A DNA stretch of 64,000 nucleotides, taken from Symbiodinium sp. CCMP2592. Taxonomy: Eukaryota > Sar > Dinophyceae > Suessiales > Symbiodiniaceae. The first letter of the stretch is position 1. Each line of letters opens with the position of its first letter. Location: positions 389,079-453,078 of the forward strand of contig CAJNDT010001302.1 of the NCBI GenBank assembly GCA_905221615.1, given 5' to 3'. Shown here one piece after another: positions 1 to 11,364 of the stretch. The notes under the pieces are model-generated. The model saw nothing but the letters and a program-made list of their open reading frames with translations, had not been told where the DNA came from and did not search any database. A program made the translations under genes and the position numbers.

Positions 1-80
1 GTGGGGGGGTGGGGTGGGGTGGGGTGGGGTGGGGTGGGGTGGGGTGGGGTGGGGTGGGGTGGGGTGGGGTGGGGTGGGCA
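1..80. repeat. GGGGT pentanucleotide microsatellite
   Basis: Almost uninterrupted GGGGT units run to about base 78 and decay into GGGC. The G-runs of four on one strand could form G-quadruplexes. The Gly/Trp-rich open frames here are only translations of the repeat. Confidence 0.9.
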
Positions 81-122
81 GGGTGGGGCGGTGGGGCAGG
101 GCGCGGGGAGTGCCTCCCACAA

Positions 123-770
123 AGTGTATCGGGTCAGCCGGGCAATCCCGAAATCGTATCGAAAATCGTATCGCCAAATCGTATCGGCTGGAACCCTCCT
201 TTAGTCTATTTGTAGTCTTCCAGCGATACGATTTTCGATACGATTTGGGGGTTCCCTCCTTTGGACCGATACGGTTTCCGATACGACTCTGGAGCACCCT
301 CCGCCAGACCGATACGATTTTCGATACGACTCCGGCACACCATCCGCCAAACCGATACGATGACACCCTCGCCGGACCGATACGATTTCTGATACGACTC
401 CTGCGCAACCCCGCTCCACCAGTACGACAGCCGACCCTGCGACTAAGCAGCCGGAGCAGGCTTGTCTGCCACTGCAGAGTTGAAACGTCTTGGACTAAAC
501 CCACTAGCTGCTGACTAGGTGACTAGCTTGACCAAGCTCAGACCCCAGACTTTGGAGTCGCTGAACTGTGCTGCGCTTGCCCGACCTACTACACGCAAGA
601 TCTGGGAGCCGCCAAGAGAATGCGTATGGGAAAGCGTTCACTGCCACTGCGCACCAACAAAAGGCACCCAAATGTGGATCCATGTATTCAAACCGAAAAA
701 CGTATCTGCCGATGGTATCGACTCAGCCGGTGTATCTACCGATTGTATTGAAATCGTATCGGAAACTGTA
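123..770. repeat. CGATACGATTT satellite, ~43-bp units with inverted pieces
   Basis: From about 223 to 420 there are five units of roughly 25-45 bp, each starting near CCGATACGATTTTCGATACG and ending in a CCCTCCGCC-like segment. Upstream (150-185) the same word occurs in the opposite orientation (AATCGTATCG), and degenerate copies recur at 700-765. Each unit contains its own inverted half (CGATACG). I see no gene here. Confidence 0.75.
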
Positions 771-823
771 ACGAAAAAATATTCATGTATGTGTCTGTTG
801 TCTACACTTATTACATCTTAAAT

Positions 824-1383
824 CTAGCTATTTGACCCAAAGCGTGCTTCACGTTCAAAGGCTGAGGTTTCCAACGTGGAGGCAGATCGTCTGGAACATG
901 AGCCTTTTTTGGCCAGCTGGGAGTGTGAATCATGGTAGCGGCAGCCTGTACAGGGTGGAAAGAGAGTTGATGGGTTTGGGCCAGCGTATAGCTCGGGCCT
1001 CTGCAATCAACCCATCAACATCCCCGGCGGCCAGCAGAGGCCAGAACCCGGTGCTGCAACAGGCACGCCACCTCTCGGCAGACCGTGCGTACACTTGTGG
1101 GAGAACACTCGATGTGAAGATTGCGGGCTTTGCGTAGCTCCACGCCGATAAGTTCGGCAGCTTCTGAACTCATCTTCAACTCCGAATAGGGCAAGATAAT
1201 CTTACCAAGAACCATGGGCGGCGACAACAAGTTTCGGCCTTCCCATGGCTTACTGCCTTTCAAGCTGAGAGTTGGAGCTAGGAGCTCTTTCGCGTAGGAC
1301 GAAAAGCGCTCACTGGCCTTGCTCAGCCCTGCTTGAATCAGGCATTCTCGTCCAAGCGACGACACGGCCTCCAACACACTCAC
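824..1383 (-). CDS. candidate exon(s), unknown protein (weak)
   Basis: A 122-codon minus-strand frame (1383-1015) has balanced, protein-like composition, with helix-prone stretches such as AVSSLGRECLIQAG and AAELIGVELRKA. It is unlike the repeat-derived frames around it. It ends close to a GC-containing possible donor, and another open frame (1006-824) follows after a pyrimidine-AG (TTGCAG). It begins directly at a CT/GA microsatellite, so its 5' part is missing or intronic. I recognise no family. It may be a decayed gene fragment or chance. The spliced-leader relic at 2277-2293 points the same way, but continuity is not shown. Confidence 0.25.
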
Positions 1384-1402
1384 TGACTCTCACTCTCTCT
1401 CA

Positions 1403-1437
<35 letters not shown>

Positions 1438-1575
1438 GCTCGCTCTTTCTTGCAAGTTCGACCAGTCCTGGGCATCGTATTTTTTGGGAGCATCGTAGGC
1501 CGCGTGGGCTATACTCCCGAGCTGGAAAGCATGACGCATCCTGTTTCAAGGTCAAGCCACAGTGCCCCCTCTCTC

Positions 1576-1628
<53 letters not shown>

Positions 1629-1636
1629 TTAACTGG
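1380..1636. repeat. two CT/GA dinucleotide microsatellites
   Basis: CT tracts lie at about 1385-1440 and 1566-1626, separated by about 130 bp of non-repetitive sequence. Nothing else is recognised in between. Confidence 0.9.
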
Positions 1637-1802
1637 GTGTGCCCAGTAACCCTGTTTTTAGCGCAGCCCTTGGGTGGGTGGGTGGGCTTCCCCCCCCTTG
1701 GCTCGAGTTTAAAAAGGAAGGAGTGCACTGCTTGTCGCTTGAGTCGTTTAGTGTTCGCTTAAGGTTTCGAAGTTTGGGCATTCCCTGTTTGATAGGCTCT
1801 TT

Positions 1803-1871
1803 GATGGTGGTCCTAAAACCAAAAACCGTTGTGTTTTGATGCTGGTCCTAAAACCAAAACCGTTGTGTTTG
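1803..1871. repeat. two-copy tandem repeat of ~34 bp
   Basis: The segment GGTCCTAAAACCAAAAACCG followed by TTGTGTTT occurs twice in direct tandem with one or two differences, indicating a recent local duplication. Confidence 0.85.
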
Positions 1872-1976
1872 CTTGAGAAATGGAATAATTTCTTTGGGAA
1901 TTCGTGGACATGTCAGATAAAGGCTTCGCCTTTCCCTGCTTCCCTTGCACAGTTGTGTGGGCATAGCGTTAACAGG

Positions 1977-2022
<46 letters not shown>
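1977..2022. repeat. CT/GA microsatellite
   Basis: Near-perfect CT dinucleotides. On the minus strand this gives an Arg/Glu repeat, which is not a gene. Confidence 0.9.
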
Positions 2023-2024
<2 letters not shown>

Positions 2025-2276
2025 ACAAGAACTCTATACCAGGCTCTGCAGCCAAAAAAGATCTGTCCTGCGCCGCATCGAGCGGGCGACATGGGACCTC
2101 GCAAATCCTCACAGAAAGGAGAAGTTAGAAAGTTTCTAAGGATTGATGTGAAGTTCCCGCAATAAGCACGGCTGCAGTGCCTTATTCGTCGCACGGCAAA
2201 TCTAAGGTTTTACCGCGGTAAACTATATATGATTGTCATAAACCTACACCTGTTTCTTGCCCAAAGAGCCAGAACG

Positions 2277-2293
2277 CTTGAGCCAAAATGGCT
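2277..2293 (-). other. relict dinoflagellate spliced leader (3' 17 nt)
   Basis: The minus strand reads AGCCATTTTGGCTCAAG, identical to the last 17 nt of the 22-nt dinoflagellate spliced leader (DinoSL); the 5' five bases are replaced. In dinoflagellates this leader is added in trans to nuclear mRNAs. A genomic copy lacking a donor site is the mark of an mRNA that was reverse-transcribed and reinserted. The copied transcript would extend towards lower coordinates. No intact ORF follows, so any retrocopy has decayed. A 17-nt match is very unlikely by chance in 64 kb. Confidence 0.8.
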
Positions 2294-4183
2294 GTTCAGG
2301 GTTTAGCGTTTTTGGGTTAAGAGTTTAGCGGTTTAGGGTGTAGGGCCGGTGTAAGGTAGAATAGGGTTCCAGCGCTCCACTCGGGAAAGCCACGCGAGGT
2401 TCTGGTGTTTCGCCGGCTGGGGGGTGAAACTTATGCAAGCTTCTTCGACTCTTATTACAGGGTTTTTCCTTAGAGTTTAGTTGAAATAGTAGACCGTGAC
2501 AGTTGGAGTAGGGTTTTGGTGTGTATAGAAAAGTCGCATCGCAACATGGGGCCAGAAGGTTGGTGATATCCGCAGTGTGAGTGCGCAGGGACATCTAGGG
2601 CGCTGAGCTGGCTCCCAAAGACTTCAACACCCCATACTTGAGGCAGATGCCTCAAGTGATGATTTGGGGATTCTTACGGTGATTTCTGGTATACTCCGTT
2701 ATGACCTACATATAGAAAGGTTTTGGGGCCTCGGGATATTCAGACTGCTGCGTTACACAATTCAATGCCTAGCCAAGGCCTGGCAGAAAGCTCGGGGGCT
2801 CATGCGAACCAGCCGGGACACGTACGTCAGAAAGATCACCACCCAAACGACGGAGATGGCTCGCAGAGGCAGAACTACCTGACAGGCCACTGAGACCTAG
2901 CAAAACCGAAAATGAAGCAAGTCTGATTACGAGAACTTGCTTGCACCAACCCGAACATACAACGCGCAGACACGCACACAGCCACCTTCGCTTGGGGGGG
3001 GCCCTTCGGCAAGCCCTGCGGTTGCAAGATCCAGGTTTGAATGTCGGGGCTCATGCTCTGGGACTTGTGCTTAAAGTTATCCGGGTCGAATACGGACGCA
3101 ATAATTTGACGATTACCACTGCTACTGTCCGTACTGTGCGTATAGTGAAGTGCAACCCAAAACCTTATTCTAATGATTAAGGCCCCTATATTTGTTCGGA
3201 TACCATTCCTAGAGAAGAAGCCTCTTCCCAGCTCACTCCACCGGCGATGCTCATGAACAGGCTGAGCATCGTTTGCCTTAGCTCATCTCGCCTCTTCTGA
3301 AGTCTCGGGGTCAAAGGTCCATGGTTTAGATAGGTCCGATAGGTGAGCACTAGCTGGACCTCAAAGGAAAGTTTGCCAGCAAAGACCCTTGATTACAAGC
3401 TCATATAGGCATCGGAATAGTGAGCATATACTCCCCCCTTAAATCCCTGTAGAGCTCCACTAAACATCTACCCAAAAAAACCCTCATTCAGACCCCTTTA
3501 CTGCACTGTTTGCAATATTCTGACACCCAAACAATACAACAAGGCCCCTTGATTCATTTCCATCCGAACAGGATGGCTGCTCCCGAACCTGTAGCCCGCA
3601 CAGGTTGGATCGACACAAAGCCGATCAAACCTGCGCGCACCTTCCACAACACATGTACAAACAACACATGTACAAACATCCTTGGTTTTAGGGCTTAGGG
3701 GTTTTTGATGACGCTCACACTGGGGTACAGGAGAGCGGCATTACCCACTCCCAGCGCCGTCATATGCTGATCCATCGTAAGCCACCAGCAGCTTAGGGGC
3801 TGAGGGTTTAGGACCTTTGTGAGTCTTACTCGCAGAAACCCCAAAGCCGCTAACCCAAACCGCCTGCACTTGAATAATGAGACTCTGAATCCTCCTGGCC
3901 ACGGTAGGTCATCGAAGTATCTTCTGGCCGCAGCCACTTCCTTCGGCTTCTTCTGGCGGGGGTGGAACACTTCGTATGTAATGTGCCTCTTATAGCTTAT
4001 AACCCTTGCAATGGTTCTACCAAAGAACACCCCAGAACCCGATGGTATCTTCGGATTTTAGGTTCAGGGTCTGGGGTTCCGGCTCTCATAGCTGAGCATC
4101 GCGGGTTTGGGGCAGATGTGGCCTCACAAAGAGGCCCGAAGCCGACACCCTAATGCCAACCTCGGACCCTACACCCTCTACCT
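2294..4183. other. gene-free telomere-like intergenic sequence
   Basis: Degenerate TTTAGGG/CCCTAAA words are scattered through this stretch (for example near 2300-2345, 3680-3710 and 3790-3810). A partial element of the ~100-bp TIR family H lies in reverse orientation at about 3090-3192. Short open frames here have no protein-like features. Confidence 0.6.
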
Positions 4184-4288
4184 TAGAAGCTGCCCCAACC
4201 CTGTATTAGTGGTATAATGGGAATATAATAGGGCCCTACTATATAATCCTTATAGTCACTATTACAGGGTGGGGGGGGCAGCTTCTAA
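4184..4288. mobile_element. MITE-like inverted repeat, family J
   Basis: Near-palindrome of about 105 bp. The left arm begins TTAGAAGCTGCCCC and continues CCCTGTATTA. The right arm is TTACAGGG, a G-run, then GCAGCTTCTAA. The centre is AT-rich (TATAATGGGAATATAATAGG). There is no coding capacity. Only this copy was noticed. Confidence 0.7.
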
Positions 4289-6925
4289 CTTCTACCCCTT
4301 TACTGCTACTGGACTCAAGTCTAGCCAGACCTCGATCTGCAATCATCTTCACACCTTCAGGCCTATCTGTTCATCCCTCAACACCCAATCCCTAAAGTTT
4401 AGGGGTTTAGGGTTTAGGGCCTAAACCCTATGAATCTGCTGCGCTGACCCCTTATACCCCTGATCCCCCGTCTTTTGCAGCTGGGACTCGCTGCCAGGAT
4501 GACAGCCCTTACCCGAAACCCTGCTAGCAGCCTACACTGTAAAGCCTGCAACCCCAAAACCCTGAAACCCTTTCAGCCCGAGACCCTGACTCCGAAACCG
4601 ACGGAGTAATTTGACCCTGAGCCAAAAGCCCCCCCCATAACAACCCTAAACCCAAACGTAACCCTAAACCCCCGAATCCGAAGCCGGATCCCTCCTCGTC
4701 GGTCAGTGGGCGAACATCTGTGTCCATCAGATGGTCATTCACTGCCTGCTTCACGGTTCAGGGCTTGAGGGTTGAGGGGTTCAGGCTTCAGGGGTTTCGG
4801 GGTTTGGGGGTTAAGGCTTTAGGGGATTAAGGTTTAGGGGTTTAGGCTTTAGGGGTTTAGCGTCTGGGTTTAGGCTTTTGGGGTTTAGGGTTTAATTTCA
4901 TCAAGAGGCAGAACCTTACGGCTCACGGTTTGGCCAAGAATTTGGGATTTCCGGTGCAGGGCTTAGCACCCTGCCTGGTCACAACCAAAAATCAAGAACA
5001 ACGGTCTATTCGCCATGCGGCCCCATATCTTCAATAATAACAATGTGTAAACATGTCTGGAGCATCTACAAGCTTTATAAGAACCGAACCGAAACGCAGG
5101 AAGACCCTTCCACAGCCTCATCTGCGACCTCTAACCCCAACCCTGAAGTGTACCTCTTACGTCACAAACCTCCCATACCTGCGAACCTTTCACCCCAAGC
5201 CTTTCGCGACCAGCACACAAGCTTTAACCTAGGAACTTAGTGCATGATCAACATCGACATCATGATGGTCATCGCAAGGCCTTCCGAAGATCTTTGAATG
5301 AGACGCAAGGCGGCACACTTCGACTCTCCGGGCCCTTGAAACTCTGATGGCACATCAGAATTAGCATGGAACTGACACAGAGTATCACGTGCAAAGTCTA
5401 CAGTTGTTTTTGGGGTCTAGGGTTGCACCATTTGCGCTGGGAACATGATAGGTTGAACCCTGGCGATGACAACAGCACCAGCATTCACAATAGCAAACGT
5501 GGAACGCTAAACCCTATACCCAGAACACTAAACTCACAACCCAAAACTTCAAACCCAAAAGCCAAAAACCCTAAACCAAAACTCAGAAATCTGACGAAGG
5601 CTTCCTCCCTGACATCCGGCCCCGGTCCTGGGCAAACAAGATGCCGAAGACGTAAACCTGCAGGCGGAATGAGAGCAGCGGTAACAACAACAAAAAAGAA
5701 ATAAACACGACCACGGCCGTGACAAAAAAAAGACGGCACCAGCAGCAAGAAAAAGAAGAACTACACGCCAGGCCAGTGCAAAACTGTGGGACAAATACAA
5801 CGACAGCAATCATGGCAAGCCATAGGTGCGTCAAACCCGAAACCATCAGCCCCGAATCCCATGTTGTCAGGGGCCGCATAAGGATTATGGTTTAAGGCAT
5901 ACTTGAGTTTTTTTGAAAAGGAACCCTAAGGATGAGGCCCCTACAGTACCTTTTTCTGCTGCAATACTCCTTAGACATATCGGTGTCTTCTTCAGTCTCC
6001 GAAAAAACCTTGGCATGAGCAACCAACAGCAGCCCTCCCTGCCAAAAGCGCCCAGGGACAATCAGGACGAGAAGAATCATCGCCTTGAGCCACTTTGATG
6101 CTTGCTTTGGATAGGCCACTTGACATGATGTGTTGGGATCCAGGCTTGCAGGGGTTTGGTCTCAGATTTGCTTTTGAGTCCTGCGCTTGCGTTGTAAGAT
6201 CACACACGGGTCCAGTCGGAGGTTGCAGCGACGGCAATGTGGACGCTCCGCACCACTGCCTGAACGTGCTAGTGATTCTGCTGTTACGGAGCACTTGCTA
6301 CTTACGGCCCCAGTTTGCTCGTGACCATGACTGGCACTTTCTGCTCGTGAATGCCCTCAGCAGTCAATGCCGGGTTTTATCGTAACCCTTGTAGTCACCC
6401 GTGTAGTAACCTTTGTCATATTCCTTACAAAAACCCTCGCGTAGGGCCTCACAGACCCCGTTCTCTACCTGAGACGATCGCAGCCAGGGTGTAAAGCCCT
6501 CGACAAAGGGGTTTCCGGGGTTGCGACAGGGCCCCTGAAACCAAACACGCAAGTCAGTCCAAATCTAAAGCCATTTGCATCGTTTCGGGTTCGAAGTTTT
6601 CGAGCTTGGGATCCGCACACAAGGTCCCACCCAAGCTGAAACACTGAACGCTTATCACCGTTGCAGCTTGTGCAGCCAGGGCGCCCAGATCAGCGACTTC
6701 CTCAATTAAGCGTTAGGCTGCCAAAGTTCACGGATTTCGGCGATTCGAACTTGAGAGCATACCGCTGGAACCCTAGACCCAATAAAGCTTCCATGCAAAC
6801 CCCAAAACAAGACTTCAGCGAAAGCACGAGCCAAAGCTGCCATCTCGATCTGGAACCCCCCAGCCCCGACCTCAACCCTCGGAGCCTCTGGGCTTCGGGA
6901 TGTTGGTTCCTAAACCCTGAACCCA
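4289..6925. other. gene-free telomere-like intergenic sequence
   Basis: Alternating patches of CCCTAAA-like (4390-4700, 5500-5590) and TTTAGGGG-like sequence (4755-4890). A dispersed repeat near 4303-4350 (ACTGGACTCAAGTCTAGCCA) recurs at about 58727-58770 and partly at 10727. I see no supported gene. Confidence 0.6.
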
Positions 6926-7030
6926 TATGGGTGGTTGTCGAAATTAGGGTCTCGTTTTTGGGTTCCGATTCCAATACGGCACCAAATATTTACCCATAAA
7001 CGAGACCATAATTTTAATAACCACCCATAT
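6926..7030. mobile_element. MITE-like inverted repeat, family B copy 1
   Basis: About 105 bp with long imperfect terminal inverted repeats. The left arm is ATGGGTGGTTGTCGAAATTA followed by GGGTCTCGTTT. The right arm is AACGAGACC, then ATAATTTTAATAACCACCCA. A second copy lies at 9716-9817. Non-coding. Confidence 0.75.
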
Positions 7031-8645
7031 AGGCAAGCTTTCAGTCGGACGGCAGGGTGTAGATGATCGACTGCGTCAGCGTCCGGAGGGCCATGATGAC
7101 GCGCAGCACGCGGGTCTCGGAGGCCGTGGAGCCGTAGACAAAATACAGTCTAGCGTTAGAGTGATATCCCTTGCGCAGTTACGGTCTAGACTAAAGCATT
7201 TAGGCTTTCCGTAGGGGTTTACTGTGTATGTTTAAGTTTTCGGTTTGGGCTTAAGGGCTTGGGGCTGAGGTGTGGGATTTCGAAAGCATGGTCCTCGATT
7301 GAACTGCCCGCTAGGGCCTTGAGAGGTTCTCTTTGTTTTTGTTTTAGGGTTTTGGGGCTTTGAGGGATGCGAGCTCCGAGAATCATGCTGCCGTTGAAGC
7401 GCTGTGCCGGGCTTGCAGCAAGGATTCTGGGCTCACGAGGATTAGGCTACGGTATACTGTATACTACTGCGCGGTCAGGGTTTAATTATGGGGCCTAGAG
7501 ATTCGGGCTCGAGGATTCAAGGCATCAGGGCTTGAAGCGAGCTTTCGAAATGGAAGATGACCTACCAAAGGTCCTTTCAGCAAGGACCGGGCTTCTGCGC
7601 TTCATCCTGGGGCACGTAAGCTTCGGGGAAAATCTGGGACCTGCGTAATACGATATAACATAATAGCTTAAGCTCTACTCTACAACGATATGCCTCGGTG
7701 ATACTATAGTATGCTATACTACGCTGTGACATACATACTGCAGGACCAAGTAAAGTAAGATAATCTTTCTTATCTTAACTAATGACACTGCAACACGCCA
7801 CTTGTTGGGCCGCGGGCGATACGGGCGATCTTCACTAGCCGAGTGATGCGGACGATACGCAGAGTACCTTGGGTTGGGTTGTTTTAGTATTGGATATTAC
7901 TTGGGCCCCTATACTACGGTTTATGGCATTAGGGTTCAAAGTCGAAGGCTTCACAGACTTCGGGCTTTCAACTTTGTGCTGAAATCCAGGCGATCCACTA
8001 TGTCAACCCTGCGCCCCAGACCGCACACCCGAAAACGATCGAGGGTTTGGGGTGGGAGTTAGGGGTGGGGCTTGGAGTTTAGGAGTTTACAGTAGGGTTT
8101 GGGGTTTGGGCGTTTGGATACTCGTACTCACGTGGGATGCAGTGGCTGCGCAACAATGAGATCGTCTAAGCTCCTACATGCATGTTCCCTAGGACGCAGA
8201 GGCCCCAAAACCATGGAAGTTTTGGGGCCTTGGGGCGTGGTGACTGCAGCCCCGAGCACCCCGGTCACTGAACCAACTACGGTTTGGGGTAGGTTCAGGA
8301 TGTTGCGTATGAGGATCAGGGGTTGGGGCAGGATCTTGCATGCAGAGGGTTTAGGATTTAGGAATGGATCGGCCGCGGCCCCCTGAACCCTATGGCTGTG
8401 ATGCGAAACTCTGACTACCCAAACCCCCTCAACTCGCACGGCAGTCAGAACACGCCGTAAACTTCGCAAACCCTAACCTCCACACCCTTGGCCGTAAACG
8501 CCTTAAACCCAACACAAGCACCCTTGGGCATCCGACAGATAACGCCCGAAACCCAACTGCAGTGCGCTCCGGGGGACGAAGTCCCGTCATCCCGCTCACG
8601 GGGTCTAGGCCTCCTGGAGCTCTTTTTTGGGGGGCTTCGGGTTCA
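7031..8645. other. gene-free intergenic sequence
   Basis: Telomere-like words, a TATA-rich patch at 7650-7800 with a small inverted repeat (AAGATAATCTTTCTTATCTT), and G-rich TTTGGGG-type decay at 8040-8120 and 8280-8360. No supported gene. Confidence 0.55.
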
Positions 8646-8650
8646 GAAAG

Positions 8651-8745
8651 GGATTCTTTTTTAAGGGCTCTCTATAGGATACTTCTTTTAAGGGCTCTCT
8701 ATAGGACCTATAGGATACTTCTTTTAAGGGCTCTCTATAGGATAC
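8651..8745. repeat. tandem repeat of CTTTTAAGGGCTCTCTATAG
   Basis: Three copies of a unit of about 27-38 bp built on TTCTTTTAAGGGCTCTCTAT then AGGATAC. The middle copy has an extra GACCTATAG insertion. Confidence 0.85.
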
Positions 8746-9715
8746 TCGAAGGGCTTCAAGTGCTTCAGGATTTGGCATTTTTGTGTTGTCAGGGTTTCTG
8801 GGTTTGGGTTGATGGGTTTGGGTTCACGGTTATGGGGCTTCGTGCTTTGCGGGTTCGAACCCTCGAAGCTAGCCATGTTCATGGTCCGAATGGAGGGGTT
8901 AGGTGGGTTTTGCTGTATGTAGACTGAAACAGCTGAATGAAACCTGCGGGGCTCTTCAACCTCCCGGACCCGTCCGTGATGCTGTGCGCTCTTTTGAACC
9001 TAGACCGCCCCCAAACCCCCACTGGCGGCCTCCGCTGCCGGGTCCCTGCATATAGATGCTGAGCTCGATGAATGTCTCCTGTTGGGTGTGGGATTTACGA
9101 TGCAAAGCAAAAACACAGACGGGATGGGAAAGCATGAACGCTCTTCTTTGAAACCAAGCTCGAGAAATCATTAAGCTCCGATACTGTTAGGTGATGACCG
9201 GTACAAAGCACAAAAACAGCTGTAGTTCCAGGGTGCGAGATTCCTACAAATACCAAGATCCCTGAAGATGATGAGATGCTGCACACCTCGGGTATCTTTC
9301 GCAATCGGTTATGAACAAGCTCGAACAGTGACAGCACCGCCTTTCCTGGAAGTCTACTCTCGCTCCTACTAGGAAGCGAACCGCTGCACAAACCCATTGC
9401 AACAATAACCGAAACGCTACACGGATGTTGACTCTGGCAGCAGCGACAACCATGGCAAAAAAAATCGCAACTCCAAAGCGGCACATGGCATAACGACAGA
9501 AAAGCAAAAATGTAGTCCAGGACCAACTCCCAAAAGCCTAAGCCCTAAATCCAAACCCCTACATCTTGAACCTCAAAGCCATACAGCCTTAACCACGCAA
9601 ACCTACTTTCTTTAGCACTCGCGCTCGAGGAGCCAAAACCTGCTTAAACCGTTTTGCCGCAAGCACTAAACCCCCTAGGCCCATAGACCCCTTACAGCAT
9701 CCCTTATGAAAACCC
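8746..9715. other. gene-free intergenic sequence
   Basis: Telomere-like decay at 8780-8850 and 9530-9680. Open frames on the minus strand at 9095-9526 have no family-like motifs and are not supported. Confidence 0.5.
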
Positions 9716-9817
9716 TTATGGGTAGTTGTCAAAATTAGGGTTCCTGTATGGATACCCTTAAATATTAGTTGCCGCATTATATTAGGGACGGACCATAATT
9801 TTGAGAACCACCCTTAT
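9716..9817. mobile_element. MITE-like inverted repeat, family B copy 2
   Basis: Same ends as the copy at 6926-7030: left TTATGGGTAGTTGTCAAAAT, right ACCATAATTTTGAGAACCAC then CCTTAT. The centre has diverged. Confidence 0.7.
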
Positions 9818-9929
9818 CATAGCCCTTAGAGCAACACTTTACAAGGAACCCCAAACTCTGAGGGTCAAGGCACCCACCACGAGCTGAGCCTCGGCTCTGC
9901 GAGAAAAATTCGGGGTGGCTTTCGGCCTA

Positions 9930-9975
9930 GGGGGGCTATTTTGGGGTCCTGATAGTAAAGATCCTAGGGGTAGTC
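9930..9975. mobile_element. family A MITE fragment
   Basis: The string CTATTTTGGGGTCCT followed by TAGTAAAGATCCTA matches one half of the family A elements (compare 10511-10610) in reverse orientation. Partial copy. Confidence 0.5.
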
Positions 9976-10510
9976 CAGGTGTACAAAAAGGGTTTAGGGG
10001 TGTGGGGCTATGCAAAGTCTAGGTTTTGGGGTGGAAGGGTTTGAAAAAAAATTTTGAGGGCATGTTTGCCGCCTGCATGGACCATCCCAGCTACGAAAAG
10101 CCCTGATTTGGTGTGTAGGGTTTGGGGTTTTGGGGGTTTGGGGGTTGGGGCTCTTCAGGAAAGTCAGTTGCATTTGTTGGCGACAGACTGCGTGGAGTTG
10201 TTGGGCTGTCTATGTTGAAGCCTTGGTGCTGTAGCCAACCTCGGGAGACTGCAACAACACCGCTCAGCTGAGGAACAGGCTTGAAAACACTGGGGATCTT
10301 CATGATGCTTGAAGGCTTATGTATGCCAAATTAGCAGGCTGTGAGGTATCTACACACTAAACCCTAAACCCTACACCCCTAAACCTAAACCCCAAAATCT
10401 GAAGGTCCTACAACACCCTAGACCTACAGTTGGGGGCTGTGGGTTTCACCCCGGGGCTCAGACCGAGAGTTGTGGTTTATGGTTTAAGCTTGAAGGCTTT
10501 GGGTTTATAT
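9976..10510. other. gene-free telomere-like sequence
   Basis: G-rich TTTGGGG decay at 10115-10160 and a CCCTAAA patch at 10355-10400. Nothing else is supported. Confidence 0.55.
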
Positions 10511-10610
10511 GGGAGTTTCCGAAGAAGGGGGTACCCTAATATAGTACCCCAAATAGTCGGATCTTTACTATAAGGACCCCAAAATGAGGTACCCCTAATT
10601 TTCGGAAGCC
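10511..10610. mobile_element. MITE-like element, family A copy 1
   Basis: 100-bp element. The left end is GGGAGTTTCCGAAGAAGGGG, the middle TAATATAGTACCCCAAATAG, and the right end TAATTTTCGGAAGCC. Ends and body match the copies at 11267, 14165, 31088 and 39559. Confidence 0.8.
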
Positions 10611-11266
10611 CCAAAAAGGGGTTCAGAGTTCGGGGCTAGGGTTGGGGGTATTGGCACTTGCTACACTTCTCCATTCGCACGTGCAGGATTTACTGTGTCG
10701 GGTTCAAGCTTTTAAGGTCGAGGCCCTTTCTGCTACTGGACTCAAGTCTACCCTAAACCCTAAGCCCTAAAGCCTTAACCCCTGAACCCTAAACCCTAAA
10801 CCGCAAACGGCCCCAAACCCTGAAGGTCCTGCAACAAGGCACACGATGACCAGGTCCAGCAGATTCCACCGCCAGTCACCGGAGCAGAAGAAGTCGCACC
10901 CAGTGGCGGCCAGGCGAAGGAAGAGCTCGACCTACAGTCACAAAGTCTTAATAGTAATATCATAATATCATCATACTAGCAATAATTTAAAGGTCTCAAT
11001 ATGAATATCATAAATACTAGTCATATTAGTAGTTATTTGAATATTCACATTAATACTCACACTATTATATTGCGAAGATGATGACTATGATAAAGATACT
11101 GGCTATGACCGTGATTATGATTATGGCAATGATTGTGATGGCGAGATGGCAATTAGTAGTCTTATTCTCATTACGACGACGACTACTACTATTGTTATTT
11201 ACACAACCAACAGAACTGATTGTAAGTATTGCTGTTGTTGTTATGACTAGTCATGTTTATCCCTAC
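10611..11266. other. telomere-like sequence, then AT-rich island
   Basis: CCCTAAA-type decay at 10740-10815 is followed by an AT-rich stretch (10940-11260) dominated by TAATATCAT/TATGATTATG-like words. Its AT content contrasts sharply with the flanks. The 75-codon Met/Ile-rich frame inside comes from the simple sequence. Confidence 0.6.
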
Positions 11267-11364
11267 GGGAGTTTCCGAAAACAGGGGACCCTAATAGGAC
11301 CCTAAAAAATAGGATCCTTATTATAAGGGCCCGAAAATATGGTACCCCCAGTTTTCGGAAACTC
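11267..11364. mobile_element. MITE-like element, family A copy 2
   Basis: Left end GGGAGTTTCCGAAAACAGGG, body AGGATCCTTATTATAAGGGC, right end CCCAGTTTTCGGAAACTC. It has a small internal deletion relative to copy 3. Confidence 0.8.

Noticed and set aside
1-215. Gly/Trp-rich proteins at the window start
   Set aside because: Direct translation of the GGGGT microsatellite in all three frames.
8843-8868. GCGGGTTCGAACCCTCG looks like a tRNA T-arm
   Set aside because: No acceptor stem, D-arm or anticodon arm can be placed upstream; the flank is telomere-like TTTGGG sequence.
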